A stretch of 64,000 bases of DNA from Alteribacter aurantiacus DSM 18675 (GCF_000429705.1 NZ_KE386941.1:744001-808000); one strand, 5' to 3'. Counted from the first letter of the stretch, positions 15,760 to 25,371 are shown. Made by a program: numbers and translations. Notes: generated by a model not told the origin, from the sequence alone.

Positions 15760-17253
15760 ATGATTGAAACGAGCAAATCCACATATTTAACGCAAGCAGA
15801 AGTGTATAAAACGATACCTGTTACTGCGCGTTTTGTTTGCGACACCATTACACCTATTCAATTGTTTGAGACATTTACAAAAGAAGCAGCTTACATTCTT
15901 GAAAGTCAGGACCCTCTGTCATTATGGAGCGAATATTCCTTTATCGGTCTTGATCCTTTTTTATATCTTGAAGAGAGCAACCAATCGTTTTATTTAAAAG
16001 ATGAAAAAGGAGTCGTATTAGAAGGTTTTAGTGACTTTACACATGCCTTTGATACGACGTTAAAGAAACTGGGAGTCTCTCCTGATCTACCTGACATCCC
16101 CTTCCCGGGTGGAGCTGTAGGTTCATTTGCTTTTGAAGCCATGAGTATGAGCGAAAATAGAGTCGTTCGTGGAGATGAACCGCTCGCTTCTTTTGTATTC
16201 TGCAAAACCATTCTTGCCTTTCACCATCAAAAAGAAGAGCTTTCGATCATTCATTTTCAGGCTACCAATAAAAAGGACGGGTATGAAGAAGCTGTAGACC
16301 GGATCGATCAGATTGTCAAACGAATGGCCAGCGCCAAATCGAATGGAATTCAACGGTTCTTTAACCATACCGAATCCGGCGTTGAAGATCTTTTCGAAGG
16401 GGTCAAATCAAATGTTACAAAACAAAATTTTATTGATAATGTAAAGCGTATAAAAGCTTACATTGAGAGCGGTGACGCTTTTCAAGTGGTTTTATCACAA
16501 AGGTTTGAAATAGAAACGACACTTGATGGGTTGGAGTTATACCGGGTTTTAAGGAAGCTGAACCCTTCTCCATACATGTTCTACATTCGAACGTTCAATG
16601 AAGAATTGATCGGAAGTTCTCCGGAAAGACTCGTGAAGATCGAAAGCGATAAAACCATTGATATTCATCCGATTGCCGGAACGAGAAAAAGAGGACGAAC
16701 CGAAGAAGAGGATCAGCAGAATGCGAGAGAGCTATTGGCAGACGAAAAGGAACGAGCTGAACATTTCATGCTTGTAGATCTTGCGAGAAATGATTTGGGT
16801 AGGGTTTGTCGCTATGGTTCCATTCACACGACAGAGCTAATGACAGTGACTAAATTCTCTAAAGTCATGCATTTGATTTCAAAAGTTGAAGGGACGCTTA
16901 GGGATGACGTGCACCCGATTGAAGCGGTACTAAGTGCACATCCAGCAGGGACAGTAAGTGGAGCACCTAAAATTAGAGCGACCGAGATCATTCAAGAGCT
17001 TGAGACGAGCAAGAGAGGAAACTATGCCGGGACGGTTGCCTATTTAAGTTTTAACGGCACCATTGACTCATGTATTGCCATAAGAACGATCCGTCTAAAG
17101 GAGAAAAAAGCTTATGTTCAAGCGGGAGCAGGAGTTGTTTATGATTCAGTACCGGAGCTTGAGTGGGAAGAGACGAGAAATAAAGCCAGTGCTTTAATTT
17201 CCGCTATCAAACAAGCAAATGCAAGTTTTCAAAGAGAGGAGCAAATGAGATGA
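15760..17253 (+). CDS. trpE: Anthranilate synthase component I
   Basis: A 497-residue TrpE. The N-terminal domain carries the feedback-site segment YILESQDPLSLWSEYSFIG. The catalytic domain has SGDAFQVVLSQRFE, PSPYMFYIRT, SSPERLVK, IHPIAGTRKRGRT, LVDLARNDLGRV, HPAGTVSGAPKIRA and QAGAGVVYDS. It makes anthranilate from chorismate; the glutamine amidotransferase partner (trpG/pabA) is not in this operon, as in B. subtilis. ATG 15760 follows AGAGGTGA; in-frame GTG 15751 overlaps that site. Overlaps trpD by ATGA. Confidence 0.96.
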   Translation: MIETSKSTYLTQAEVYKTIPVTARFVCDTITPIQLFETFTKEAAYILESQDPLSLWSEYSFIGLDPFLYLEESNQSFYLKDEKGVVLEGFSDFTHAFDTTLKKLGVSPDLPDIPFPGGAVGSFAFEAMSMSENRVVRGDEPLASFVFCKTILAFHHQKEELSIIHFQATNKKDGYEEAVDRIDQIVKRMASAKSNGIQRFFNHTESGVEDLFEGVKSNVTKQNFIDNVKRIKAYIESGDAFQVVLSQRFEIETTLDGLELYRVLRKLNPSPYMFYIRTFNEELIGSSPERLVKIESDKTIDIHPIAGTRKRGRTEEEDQQNARELLADEKERAEHFMLVDLARNDLGRVCRYGSIHTTELMTVTKFSKVMHLISKVEGTLRDDVHPIEAVLSAHPAGTVSGAPKIRATEIIQELETSKRGNYAGTVAYLSFNGTIDSCIAIRTIRLKEKKAYVQAGAGVVYDSVPELEWEETRNKASALISAIKQANASFQREEQMR

Positions 17254-18272
17254 GACAGTACATTGAGCGTATTTTTGAACACCGTACCTTAAGTGAAGAA
17301 GAGGCTTATAACGTCATGACACAAATGATGGGTGGTGCCATGAGTGACGAACAAGTAAGTGCAGTCTTATCCATTTTGCGTTACAGAGGAGAGACGGTTG
17401 AAGAAATGACCGGCTTTGCAAGAGCCATGAAAGATCAAAGCATAAAGATTGAACACAATAAAACACCTCTAATTGATACTTGTGGAACGGGCGGAGACAA
17501 CACCAACACCTTTAATATCTCAACAGCTGTAGCGATCCTTCTATCAGGAGCAGGTATTTCAGTTGCGAAGCATGGAAATAGAAGTGTTTCTTCAAAAACA
17601 GGGAGCGCCGATGTGTTGGAGGCGTTGGGCGTTCCAGTTCAAGCTTCAAAGGAAGAAGCTGAACAAATGCTTGAGGATTTAAATCTATGTTTCATGTTTG
17701 CACCCGTATATCACTCTTCTATGAAGCATGTAGCAAAAGCACGCAAGTCACTAGGGGTCAAAACGATCTTCAACTTACTAGGACCTCTTACAAATCCTGC
17801 AGGCACGAAACAACAGCTCATTGGCGTGTACGATCAGTCTGTTGCAAAGAAAATGGCACAGACCGCAAAGAATTTAGGAGTTGAAAGAGCTCTTTTTGTT
17901 ACTGGCGTGGATGGCCTTGATGAGCTTACGATTACAGGGGAGAGCATAATTACAGAATTAAGGAATGGCACAATTTCGTCTTATACCATCACACCTGAAT
18001 CAGTTGGACTAACAAGAGGAGAGCTTAGCCACATTCAAGTGGAAACGAAAGAGGAAAGTGCCAAGGTTATTTACGACTGCCTAAGAGGATTAGGAAATGA
18101 GAGTGCCAGAAATATTATTTTGCTCAATGCAGGAGCGGCTTTTTATACAGCCGGCATAACAGATACGATTAAAGAAGGGGTTCATAAAGCGAGAACGGCG
18201 TTAAACAGAGGATACGGCTATACACAGCTTACTCGATTAAATGAACAACCGAGAAGGAGTGCAATGGCATGA
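17250..18272 (+). CDS. trpD: Anthranilate phosphoribosyltransferase
   Basis: A 340-residue TrpD: DTCGTGGDNTNTFNIST (PRPP loop), KHGNRSVSSKTGSADVLE, and FNLLGPLTNPAG. It adds phosphoribose to anthranilate. Overlaps trpE by four bases and trpC by four bases, consistent with tight translational coupling. Confidence 0.97.
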   Translation: MRQYIERIFEHRTLSEEEAYNVMTQMMGGAMSDEQVSAVLSILRYRGETVEEMTGFARAMKDQSIKIEHNKTPLIDTCGTGGDNTNTFNISTAVAILLSGAGISVAKHGNRSVSSKTGSADVLEALGVPVQASKEEAEQMLEDLNLCFMFAPVYHSSMKHVAKARKSLGVKTIFNLLGPLTNPAGTKQQLIGVYDQSVAKKMAQTAKNLGVERALFVTGVDGLDELTITGESIITELRNGTISSYTITPESVGLTRGELSHIQVETKEESAKVIYDCLRGLGNESARNIILLNAGAAFYTAGITDTIKEGVHKARTALNRGYGYTQLTRLNEQPRRSAMA

Positions 18273-19042
18273 TATTAGACCGTATTGTAGAAAGAAAACA
18301 ACAAGAAGTAAGAGAAATGAAGCCCATGTCTCTACAACCGCAGCCGAATCGTCCCTTCTTAGGAAAGCTCAAAGAACCAAACAGAGCCGGTGCGGTGATT
18401 GCGGAAGTAAAAAAAGCCAGCCCCTCTAAAGGTGTATTCTCTGAAGCGTTCGATCCTGTAGCCATTGCATTGGCATACGAGCGTGCAGGTGCAGATGCAA
18501 TATCTGTATTAACGGATCGTGACTTCTTTCAAGGCGATCCGAGCTATATTAAAAAAATCAAAGAAATCGTTGGGCTTCCGGTCCTTAGAAAAGACTTTGT
18601 GATTGATAAGAAACAGATCGATGAATCAATCCATCTTGGTGCAGATGCAATTCTACTCATCGCAGCCATTCTTCCTCCCAAAACTTTAGGTGACTTTCAC
18701 CGGTATGCGAGACAACTAGGGTTGGATGTCTTAGTGGAAGTTCATAGTGAAGAAGAGCTGTTAAATGTCTTAAATGAATGCGAACCGGATTTGGTTGGGA
18801 TTAATAATCGCAACTTGAAAACCTTCGAAACGTCACTTGAAAAAACAAAAATAGTGGCAAAAAATGTACCGAAAGAGACACTTCTAATCAGTGAAAGTGG
18901 TATTCACACGAATGAGGATGTTAAAAGCGTTTTGGAGTATGGAGCAAACGGCATGCTTATTGGTGAATCATTGATGCTTGCTGCAAATAAAGAGAAAAAG
19001 CTTGACGAGCTCTTTAAAGGAGTTGTCCCTCGTGAAACTTAA
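18269..19042 (+). CDS. trpC: Indole-3-glycerol-phosphate synthase
   Basis: A 257-residue TIM-barrel enzyme: IAEVKKASPSKGVF, LTDRDFFQG, LRKDFVID, ADAILLIAAIL, VGINNRNLKTFE and ISESGIHTNEDV are the IGPS active-site strands (catalytic Lys in KKASPSKG and RKDF). It overlaps trpD at the start and trpF at the end. Confidence 0.97.
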   Translation: MILDRIVERKQQEVREMKPMSLQPQPNRPFLGKLKEPNRAGAVIAEVKKASPSKGVFSEAFDPVAIALAYERAGADAISVLTDRDFFQGDPSYIKKIKEIVGLPVLRKDFVIDKKQIDESIHLGADAILLIAAILPPKTLGDFHRYARQLGLDVLVEVHSEEELLNVLNECEPDLVGINNRNLKTFETSLEKTKIVAKNVPKETLLISESGIHTNEDVKSVLEYGANGMLIGESLMLAANKEKKLDELFKGVVPRET

Positions 19043-20855
19043 GTTTTGCGGAATTACAACCAAAGAAGATTTTTCAAAAGCTGCAAAATCAAAAGCGGAT
19101 TACCTTGGTGTGATCTTTGCTGAAAGTAAAAGGAAGGTGACACCTCATCAAGTCGCCTCATGGCTACAGCACACACAGTTGAATGAAGACCAATATGTTT
19201 TCGGTGTTTTCGTTAATCAGTCAGTAGAAGACATTGTGCATACGGTTGAAAGTACAGGAATAACAGCTGTTCAATGTCACGGAAACGAGGCACCGGAAGT
19301 GTTGCAACAAATCAAAGCGAAGACCGGTGTGAAAGTATTTAAAACCATTCACCATAAGGAAGGTGCTTTTGAAAAGATCGATGAATACTCACATATAGCT
19401 GACGGTTTTGTGATTGATACAAAAGTAGAAGGTGCATGGGGAGGGACCGGTACATCCTTTGATTGGAATACGGTTCCTATATACATGGAAGAGGCGTCAA
19501 AAGTTGAGAAAGAATGTCTGGTTGCAGGTGGGATCACACCTGAAAATGTGGACGAATTGATCCGTTTTAATCCTGGAGGAGTCGATATCAGTTCGGGAAT
19601 TGAAACGAATGGGAGAAAGGATGAGGATAAAATGGCACGAACAGAAGAGAAAGTAAAAAAAACGTACCAATATCCTGATGAATTCGGGCGGTTCGGAGAT
19701 TTTGGCGGTAAATACGTACCTGAAACTTTGATGAATGCATTAGAAGAATTAGAATCGGCATATAACGAGATTAAAGAAGATGATCAATTCTTTGAAGCTC
19801 TTCATAAAGAATGGGAAACGTTTAGCGGGAGACCTACTGCCATGACGTACGCGGAAAACCTGACTGAGAAATTAGGCGGAGCGCGAATCTACCTAAAACG
19901 TGAAGACTTAAACCACACAGGTGCCCATAAAATCAACAATGCTATCGCTCAAGCGATGTTGGCGAAACGTATGGGAAAAACAAAAATCATTGCAGAAACT
20001 GGAGCAGGACAGCACGGTGTAGCAACAGCTACAGCGGCTGCGCGCTTTGGTCTTACATGCAAAGTATTCATGGGAAAAGAGGATATGAGGCGGCAGGAGT
20101 TAAACGTGTTTCGAATGGAACTGCTTGGTGCTGAAGTGATCGAAGTGACAAGTGGCAGTCAAACGTTAAAGGATGCCACAAACGAAGCGATTCGCCATTG
20201 GGTTACGAACGTGGAAGATACGTACTACTTGATTGGTTCAGCTGTAGGGCCCCACCCATATCCAATGATGGTGAGAGACTTTCAAAGTGTGATCGGTCGA
20301 GAGAGTAAAGAACAAATGAAAGAACTTATAGGACGCTTGCCAGATGAAATTGTCGCATGTGTAGGTGGAGGGAGCAATGCTATTGGCATGTTTCATCCGT
20401 TTATAGACGATCCCGTTTCCCTGACTGGAGTAGAAGCTGCGGGAAAAGGTACAAAAACCAACGCTCACGCAGCTACTTTAACAAAAGGAACGAGGGGCGT
20501 TCTTCACGGATCTCTATCTTATTTACTACAAGATGATGGTGGCAATGTCACAGAACCTTATTCCATCTCTGCAGGACTGGATTATCCGGGGATTGGTCCT
20601 GAGCATGCACATCATAAAGATACGAAGAGGGTCAACTATGTAGCTGTCACCGACGAGGAAGCAATGGGGGCTCTAGAGCTTCTTAGTGTAACAGAAGGCA
20701 TTCTTCCCGCAATCGAATCAGCCCATGCCCTAGCTTCTGTGGTAAAACAAGCACCTGAAATGGAGAGAAACCAAACCATTCTCGTATGTTTGTCCGGTCG
20801 TGGGGATAAAGACGTTCATACCATTAAATCTTATGCAGAAGGGGGTAAATCATAA
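19032..20855 (+). CDS. trpF: Phosphoribosylanthranilate isomerase, in one open frame with trpB (TrpF–TrpB)
   Basis: GTG 19032, preceded by AAAGGAG and overlapping the trpC stop, opens a TrpF domain: KLKFCGIT at the start (catalytic Cys), VQCHGNEAPEV, FVIDTK, WGGTGTSFDW, LVAGGITPENV and VDISSGIETNG (catalytic Asp in GFVIDTK). No stop codon follows the TrpF domain; the frame runs on into TrpB (from about residue 201) for 607 residues in all. The segment KDEDKMARTEEKVKK looks like the last TrpF helix and also spans the possible TrpB start. So this is either a TrpF-TrpB fusion or trpB starts internally. An A8 tract lies at 19655-19662. Confidence 0.85.
   Translation: MKLKFCGITTKEDFSKAAKSKADYLGVIFAESKRKVTPHQVASWLQHTQLNEDQYVFGVFVNQSVEDIVHTVESTGITAVQCHGNEAPEVLQQIKAKTGVKVFKTIHHKEGAFEKIDEYSHIADGFVIDTKVEGAWGGTGTSFDWNTVPIYMEEASKVEKECLVAGGITPENVDELIRFNPGGVDISSGIETNGRKDEDKMARTEEKVKKTYQYPDEFGRFGDFGGKYVPETLMNALEELESAYNEIKEDDQFFEALHKEWETFSGRPTAMTYAENLTEKLGGARIYLKREDLNHTGAHKINNAIAQAMLAKRMGKTKIIAETGAGQHGVATATAAARFGLTCKVFMGKEDMRRQELNVFRMELLGAEVIEVTSGSQTLKDATNEAIRHWVTNVEDTYYLIGSAVGPHPYPMMVRDFQSVIGRESKEQMKELIGRLPDEIVACVGGGSNAIGMFHPFIDDPVSLTGVEAAGKGTKTNAHAATLTKGTRGVLHGSLSYLLQDDGGNVTEPYSISAGLDYPGIGPEHAHHKDTKRVNYVAVTDEEAMGALELLSVTEGILPAIESAHALASVVKQAPEMERNQTILVCLSGRGDKDVHTIKSYAEGGKS
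19632..20855 (+). CDS. trpB: Tryptophan synthase beta chain (possible internal start in the trpF frame)
   Basis: Read from ATG 19632, which follows AAGGATGAGG, this is a 407-residue TrpB, near the usual 400. Motifs: GRFGDFGGKYVPETLM, GRPTAMTYAENL, LKREDLNHTGAHKINNA (the Lys that binds PLP), AETGAGQHGVATATAAA, CVGGGSNAIGMF, AGLDYPGIGPEHA and LSGRGDKDV. It joins indole and serine. The extra N-terminal residues are shared with the TrpF end. Followed after one base by trpA, its alpha partner. Confidence 0.93.
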   Translation: MARTEEKVKKTYQYPDEFGRFGDFGGKYVPETLMNALEELESAYNEIKEDDQFFEALHKEWETFSGRPTAMTYAENLTEKLGGARIYLKREDLNHTGAHKINNAIAQAMLAKRMGKTKIIAETGAGQHGVATATAAARFGLTCKVFMGKEDMRRQELNVFRMELLGAEVIEVTSGSQTLKDATNEAIRHWVTNVEDTYYLIGSAVGPHPYPMMVRDFQSVIGRESKEQMKELIGRLPDEIVACVGGGSNAIGMFHPFIDDPVSLTGVEAAGKGTKTNAHAATLTKGTRGVLHGSLSYLLQDDGGNVTEPYSISAGLDYPGIGPEHAHHKDTKRVNYVAVTDEEAMGALELLSVTEGILPAIESAHALASVVKQAPEMERNQTILVCLSGRGDKDVHTIKSYAEGGKS

Positions 20856-20856
20856 G

Positions 20857-21651
20857 ATGACACAGTTAACAGATGTACGTTTTCAACAAAGAAAGAATTT
20901 ATTCATTCCATACATTATGGCTGGGGACCCGACGCCTGAGGCTACCATTGACGTTGCCCTCTCTTTACAAGAGGCGGGAGCCGATATTTTAGAATGGGGG
21001 GTTCCATACAGTGACCCGCTAGCCGACGGACCGGTCATTGAGCAAGCAGCGAATCGAGCGATAGAAAAAGGAATGACGATTACTAAGGCGATCGAACTGG
21101 TAAAAGAAGCGAGGTCTAGAGGACTAACGGTACCGGTTGTATTGTTTACGTATGTGAACCCGGTTCTCCGGGTAGGAGAAGAGGAGCTTGTAAAAAAATT
21201 AAGTGACGCACAAATTGATGGGTTGCTCATTCCTGATCTTCCAATGGAAGAGAGCGCTAACCTACGCCGTTTGACAAAAGAAAAAGAGATTGCGCTGATC
21301 TCCCTCATCGCTCCTACATCGAAAAAGAGGGTAGAGGCAATTGCCAAACAAAGTGAAGGCTTTTTGTATTTGGTCAGTTCTCTTGGTGTAACAGGTACGA
21401 GAGAAACCTTTGAAACAGACTTACAAGAACTAATAGATGATGTAAAAAGGGTCACCCGTACTCCAGTTGCCGTTGGTTTCGGCATTTCAAAAAAAGAACA
21501 CGTAAAGAAATTTCATTCCATTGCCGATGGAGCTGTTGTCGGAAGTGCTATCGTTCGCTTTTTGCACGAAAGAAGAGCACAACTCACTGGTGCTGATAAA
21601 GAAATCGCCCTTCAAGAGTTAAAAGAGTTTGTAGAAGAGCTCATTTCGTAA
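20857..21651 (+). CDS. trpA: Tryptophan synthase alpha chain
   Basis: A 264-residue TrpA: YIMAGDPTPE, catalytic Glu in ILEWGVPYSDPLADGPVIE (also the loop Asp), PVVLFTYVNPV, LIPDLPMEES and FGISKKEHV. It splits indole-3-glycerol phosphate to indole. Starts one base after the trpB stop with GGGGG upstream; an in-frame ATG at 20800 lies inside trpB and is not used. Confidence 0.97.
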   Translation: MTQLTDVRFQQRKNLFIPYIMAGDPTPEATIDVALSLQEAGADILEWGVPYSDPLADGPVIEQAANRAIEKGMTITKAIELVKEARSRGLTVPVVLFTYVNPVLRVGEEELVKKLSDAQIDGLLIPDLPMEESANLRRLTKEKEIALISLIAPTSKKRVEAIAKQSEGFLYLVSSLGVTGTRETFETDLQELIDDVKRVTRTPVAVGFGISKKEHVKKFHSIADGAVVGSAIVRFLHERRAQLTGADKEIALQELKEFVEELIS

Positions 21652-21690
21652 TAACATAGAAAGATAGAATGAAGCGATGGAGTGATGACA

Positions 21691-22779
21691 ATGGAAGTAA
21701 AACAAACGTTAAGAGGATTGACCCCATATCAGCCTGGGAAACCTGTAGATGAAGTTAAGAGAGAGCTAGGGCTTGAAAAAGTCGTCAAGCTGGCATCGAA
21801 TGAAAATCCATACGGTTGCTCCCCACTTGCTAAAAAAGCAATTGAAGACGTTTTGAGTGATGTAGCTGTTTATCCTGACGGTTACGCACAGAAGTTGCGT
21901 ACAAAAGTAGCGAATCGGTTAGAAGTAAATGAAAAACAGCTACTATTCGGTAACGGGTCGGATGAAGTGATTCTCATTTTATGTCGAGCCTTACTCTCAA
22001 AGGGAGACAATATTGTCACAGCTACCCCTACTTTTCCACAATATAGACACAATGCGATTATCGAAGGAGCGGAAGTGAAAGAGGTTCCACTCGTAAACGG
22101 GGAACACGATCTAGATAAGATGAGAGAAGCGATTGACGAGCGAACCAAAATCGTTTTTGTTTGTAACCCAAACAACCCAACAGGTAATTCGATTGGAGAG
22201 AAGCCTTTCTTAGATTTTTTGAAATCTGTACCTGAAGATGTCGTCGTTGTGAGTGATGAGGCCTATAAAGAGTACGTGACAGCCGAAGATTACCCTGAAA
22301 CAGTACCATTGTTAAAGGAATATTCGAATTTACTTATCCTTCGCACATTTTCAAAAGCATACGGACTCGCTTCTCTTAGAATCGGTTATGGTGTAGGGAA
22401 CGAAGCGTTTATGCAATCTCTTGATCCTGCAAGAGAACCATTTAATACGTCTGCCATTGCTCAATCAGCAGCCTACTATGCTCTGGACGACGATGATTTC
22501 CTTTTGGAGTGCAAACAAAAAAATCGAGAAGGCATTCGCATGTTCGAGCAATTTTGTGACGAACATAACCTTCACTATTACCCGAGTCAGGGGAATTTTG
22601 TGTTGCTCGACTTGAACGTGTCAGGATCTGTCACGTTTGATCGACTCATTAGAGCAGGTTACATCGTTCGAAACGGTGAAGCCCTTGGTTTTCCAACGAG
22701 TGTAAGAATTACGGTCGGTTCAAAAGAACAAAACGAGGAAATCATTAACGAATTAACGAAACTTGTGTCCGGCAGATAG
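21691..22779 (+). CDS. hisC: Histidinol-phosphate aminotransferase
   Basis: A 362-residue PLP aminotransferase: KLASNENPYGCSP, FGNGSDEVI, VCNPNNPTGN, DEAYKEYV, and the PLP lysine in RTFSKAYGLASLRIGYG. In Bacillus this enzyme sits in the trp operon and also transaminates aromatic amino acids, linking His, Phe and Tyr synthesis. ATG 21691 is about eight bases after TGGAGTG; earlier in-frame starts are too close to it. Confidence 0.95.
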   Translation: MEVKQTLRGLTPYQPGKPVDEVKRELGLEKVVKLASNENPYGCSPLAKKAIEDVLSDVAVYPDGYAQKLRTKVANRLEVNEKQLLFGNGSDEVILILCRALLSKGDNIVTATPTFPQYRHNAIIEGAEVKEVPLVNGEHDLDKMREAIDERTKIVFVCNPNNPTGNSIGEKPFLDFLKSVPEDVVVVSDEAYKEYVTAEDYPETVPLLKEYSNLLILRTFSKAYGLASLRIGYGVGNEAFMQSLDPAREPFNTSAIAQSAAYYALDDDDFLLECKQKNREGIRMFEQFCDEHNLHYYPSQGNFVLLDLNVSGSVTFDRLIRAGYIVRNGEALGFPTSVRITVGSKEQNEEIINELTKLVSGR

Positions 22780-22798
22780 AACAAAGGAGAAGGGAACC

Positions 22799-23902
22799 AT
22801 GAGTAAACAGCTATTTGTGATTGGGTTAGGCCTTATTGGAGGTTCTCTTGCCCTTGCTATAAAAAAGAATCATCCTGATACGCATGTACTTGGGTACGAT
22901 TTGAATGAGAATGTTACAAAAGCAGCCAAGTCCTTAGGTGTAATAAATGAAGCTGCAGCCTCAATAGAAAAAGGAGCAACACAGGCAGATCTGATTGTTA
23001 TTGCCGCTCCGGTAACGCAAACCATTGAGATTGTGGGAGAACTGGCTAACCTAACGTTAAAGAACGGCGCAATTATAACTGACGTGGGTAGTACAAAAAA
23101 AGCCATATGCGAGGCGTCGCACGTGTTTAATCAGACGAATGTGCATTTTGTGGGAGGACATCCCATGGCCGGCTCCCATAAATCCGGTGTGGAAGCAGCT
23201 AAAAGTCATCTGTTTGAGAATGCTTACTACATCTTGACACCTCTGGAAGGAACAGATGAAAGAGCTGTCATTCAGCTTCAAAACTGGTTAAAAGGGACAG
23301 AGGCGAGGTTTATTCAGCTATCACCGGAGTCCCATGATTTTTATGCCGGTATGGTCAGTCACTTCCCTCATATTGTTGCATCTGGTCTTGTTCATCAATT
23401 AAAAGAAGAAGGTGAAAAAGAACCGGTACTAAACGAGTTGGCAGCTGGGGGCTTTCGAGATATTACCCGAATCGCGTCCTCATCTCCGGTGATGTGGAGA
23501 GATATTCTTTTGTCCAACCGAGGCGTTCTTCTTGAATTGATTGAAAAGTGGCAAGAAGAAATGACGCGGGTAAAAGAGTACATAGAGCAAAGGGATGCCG
23601 ATAAGCTTTTTGATTTTTTCCATATCGCCAAAGAATCTCGCGATGCATTGCCCGTAAGAAAGAAAGGGGCCATTCCTTCTTTTTACGACTTATATGTAGA
23701 TGTTCCCGATCACCCCGGTGTCATCTCAGATGTAACAGCCCTTTTAGCCAAAAAACAAATCAGTATCACAAACATTCGAATTCTTGAAACCCGTGAAGAT
23801 ATTATGGGTGTACTAAGGTTGAGTTTTAGATCTGAGAAAGATCAGCTCTTAGCTAAACATGTTCTAATAGACAACTTATACGAAGCTTATGAATCCCAAT
23901 AG
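22799..23902 (+). CDS. tyrA: Prephenate dehydrogenase
   Basis: A 367-residue TyrA: NAD site VIGLGLIGGSLALAI at the N-terminus, GGHPMAGSHKSGV with the catalytic His, MVSHFPHIVASGL. A C-terminal ACT domain begins near residue 295 (DLYVDVPDHPGVISDVTALL) for tyrosine feedback. It makes 4-hydroxyphenylpyruvate from prephenate. ATG 22799 follows AAAGGAG. Confidence 0.96.
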   Translation: MSKQLFVIGLGLIGGSLALAIKKNHPDTHVLGYDLNENVTKAAKSLGVINEAAASIEKGATQADLIVIAAPVTQTIEIVGELANLTLKNGAIITDVGSTKKAICEASHVFNQTNVHFVGGHPMAGSHKSGVEAAKSHLFENAYYILTPLEGTDERAVIQLQNWLKGTEARFIQLSPESHDFYAGMVSHFPHIVASGLVHQLKEEGEKEPVLNELAAGGFRDITRIASSSPVMWRDILLSNRGVLLELIEKWQEEMTRVKEYIEQRDADKLFDFFHIAKESRDALPVRKKGAIPSFYDLYVDVPDHPGVISDVTALLAKKQISITNIRILETREDIMGVLRLSFRSEKDQLLAKHVLIDNLYEAYESQ

Positions 23903-23917
23903 AGAGGAGTAATCCGA

Positions 23918-25210
23918 TTGACTACAGAAACAGTGAAAAAAGCAGCAAACGGACTCAATGGTACTGTTACCATTCCTGGTGACAAATCGATCTCTCATCG
24001 ATCCATTTTGTTTTCTTCAATTGCAAAAGGTACATCAAGGATTTCAGGCTTTTTAAAAGGGCAGGATTGCTTAAGTACGATTGCTTGCATGAAGCAAATG
24101 GGTGTAAAAATTGAAGAAACCGACGATACCATTACCGTTTATGGGAGGGGTTTTGAGGGACTCCAGGAGCCGGAAAGGGTCCTAGATGTGGGCAATTCCG
24201 GAACGACCATTCGTTTGTTGACTGGATTACTCTCCGGAACGTCGTTTTATAGCGTATTAGAAGGGGACGACTCCATTGCAAAGAGACCTATGTCTAGGGT
24301 AACAAAGCCTTTAAAAGAAATGGGAGCGTTAATTGATGGCAGAGAAGAAGGGAACTTAACTCCTATCTCGGTTAGAGGAAGTGAGTTGACAGGGATTGAT
24401 TATACTTCTCCAGTCGCCAGCGCACAAGTGAAATCAGCGATTCTTTTAGCCGGTCTTAGAGCGAGTGGCGTAACCGTCGTGAGAGAGCCAAGCGTTTCAA
24501 GAGACCACACTGAACGAATGCTTAACGCTTTTGGAGTACACGTAGAGCAGGACCCGCACAAAGGGGAGGTTAAAGTTGAAGGTGGAGCTGAACTTACCGC
24601 TCGAGATGTAGAGGTACCTGGTGACATCAGCTCCGCGGCTTTCTTTTTAGTTGCTGCATGTATGACACCAAACAGCAGTTTGGAACTTAAAAATGTAGGT
24701 ATTAATCCAACGAGAACCGGAATTCTGGATGTTCTAGAAGCAATGGGTGCTTCTTTGGAGATTTATAACGAACGAACGGAAACTGGAGAGCCGGTAGCTG
24801 ACATTCGGGTAACATATAGCCAATTAAAGGGCACTGAAATCGGTGGCGAGTTGATTCCTCGCCTAATCGATGAAATTCCTGCCATCGCTGTTCTTGCTAC
24901 TCAGGCAAATGGAACAACGGTCATTAAGGATGCAGCGGAGCTAAAAGTAAAAGAAACGAATCGTATTGACACGATGGTAAATCAACTTAAAACGCTCGGA
25001 GCGCAAATAGAGGCTACGGATGATGGGATGATCATTCAAGGAGGCACGCCTTTACTTGGTGGACGAGTATCGAGCTTCCATGACCATCGAGTGGGAATGA
25101 GCCTTGCTTTGTGCGGTCTGTTGAGCGACACCCCAGTTGTGGTCGATGAGGCAGAAGCTGTTGATGTTTCCTATCCTGGGTTCTTCCAAGAACTGTATCG
25201 TCTGAAGTGA
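23918..25210 (+). CDS. aroA: EPSP synthase (3-phosphoshikimate 1-carboxyvinyltransferase)
   Basis: A 430-residue EPSP synthase (aroE in Bacillus naming): PGDKSISHRSILFSSIA, LDVGNSGTTIRLLTGLLSG, RPMSRVTKPL, SAQVKSAILLAGL, VPGDISSAAFF, and DEIPAIAVLA. It joins shikimate-3-phosphate and PEP, giving the substrate of aroF. TTG start after GAGAGGAG. Last gene of the aromatic supra-operon. Confidence 0.96.
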   Translation: MTTETVKKAANGLNGTVTIPGDKSISHRSILFSSIAKGTSRISGFLKGQDCLSTIACMKQMGVKIEETDDTITVYGRGFEGLQEPERVLDVGNSGTTIRLLTGLLSGTSFYSVLEGDDSIAKRPMSRVTKPLKEMGALIDGREEGNLTPISVRGSELTGIDYTSPVASAQVKSAILLAGLRASGVTVVREPSVSRDHTERMLNAFGVHVEQDPHKGEVKVEGGAELTARDVEVPGDISSAAFFLVAACMTPNSSLELKNVGINPTRTGILDVLEAMGASLEIYNERTETGEPVADIRVTYSQLKGTEIGGELIPRLIDEIPAIAVLATQANGTTVIKDAAELKVKETNRIDTMVNQLKTLGAQIEATDDGMIIQGGTPLLGGRVSSFHDHRVGMSLALCGLLSDTPVVVDEAEAVDVSYPGFFQELYRLK

Positions 25211-25236
25211 ATGATAAAAGATCTATTCCATACTTT

Positions 25237-25283
25237 AAGGGTTGATTTAAAAGGTATCTATGCCTTTTGAATCACCCTTTTTT
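25237..25283 (+). terminator. Terminator of the aro/trp supra-operon
   Basis: AAGGGTTGATTTAAAAGG pairs with CCTTTTGAATCACCCTT (one mismatch region), loop of about eight bases, then T6. Confidence 0.85.
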
Positions 25284-25371
25284 AATGTCACCTATACAGG
25301 AACTATGCATATTTCCGCGAAAAAACCCCTACATGTACGTAAAGGATATCATTTATAATTAAACACACTGT

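Noticed and set aside
20883..21485. 200-codon minus-strand frame inside trpA
   Set aside because: It is fully antisense to a well-conserved trpA and has no RBS or family match.
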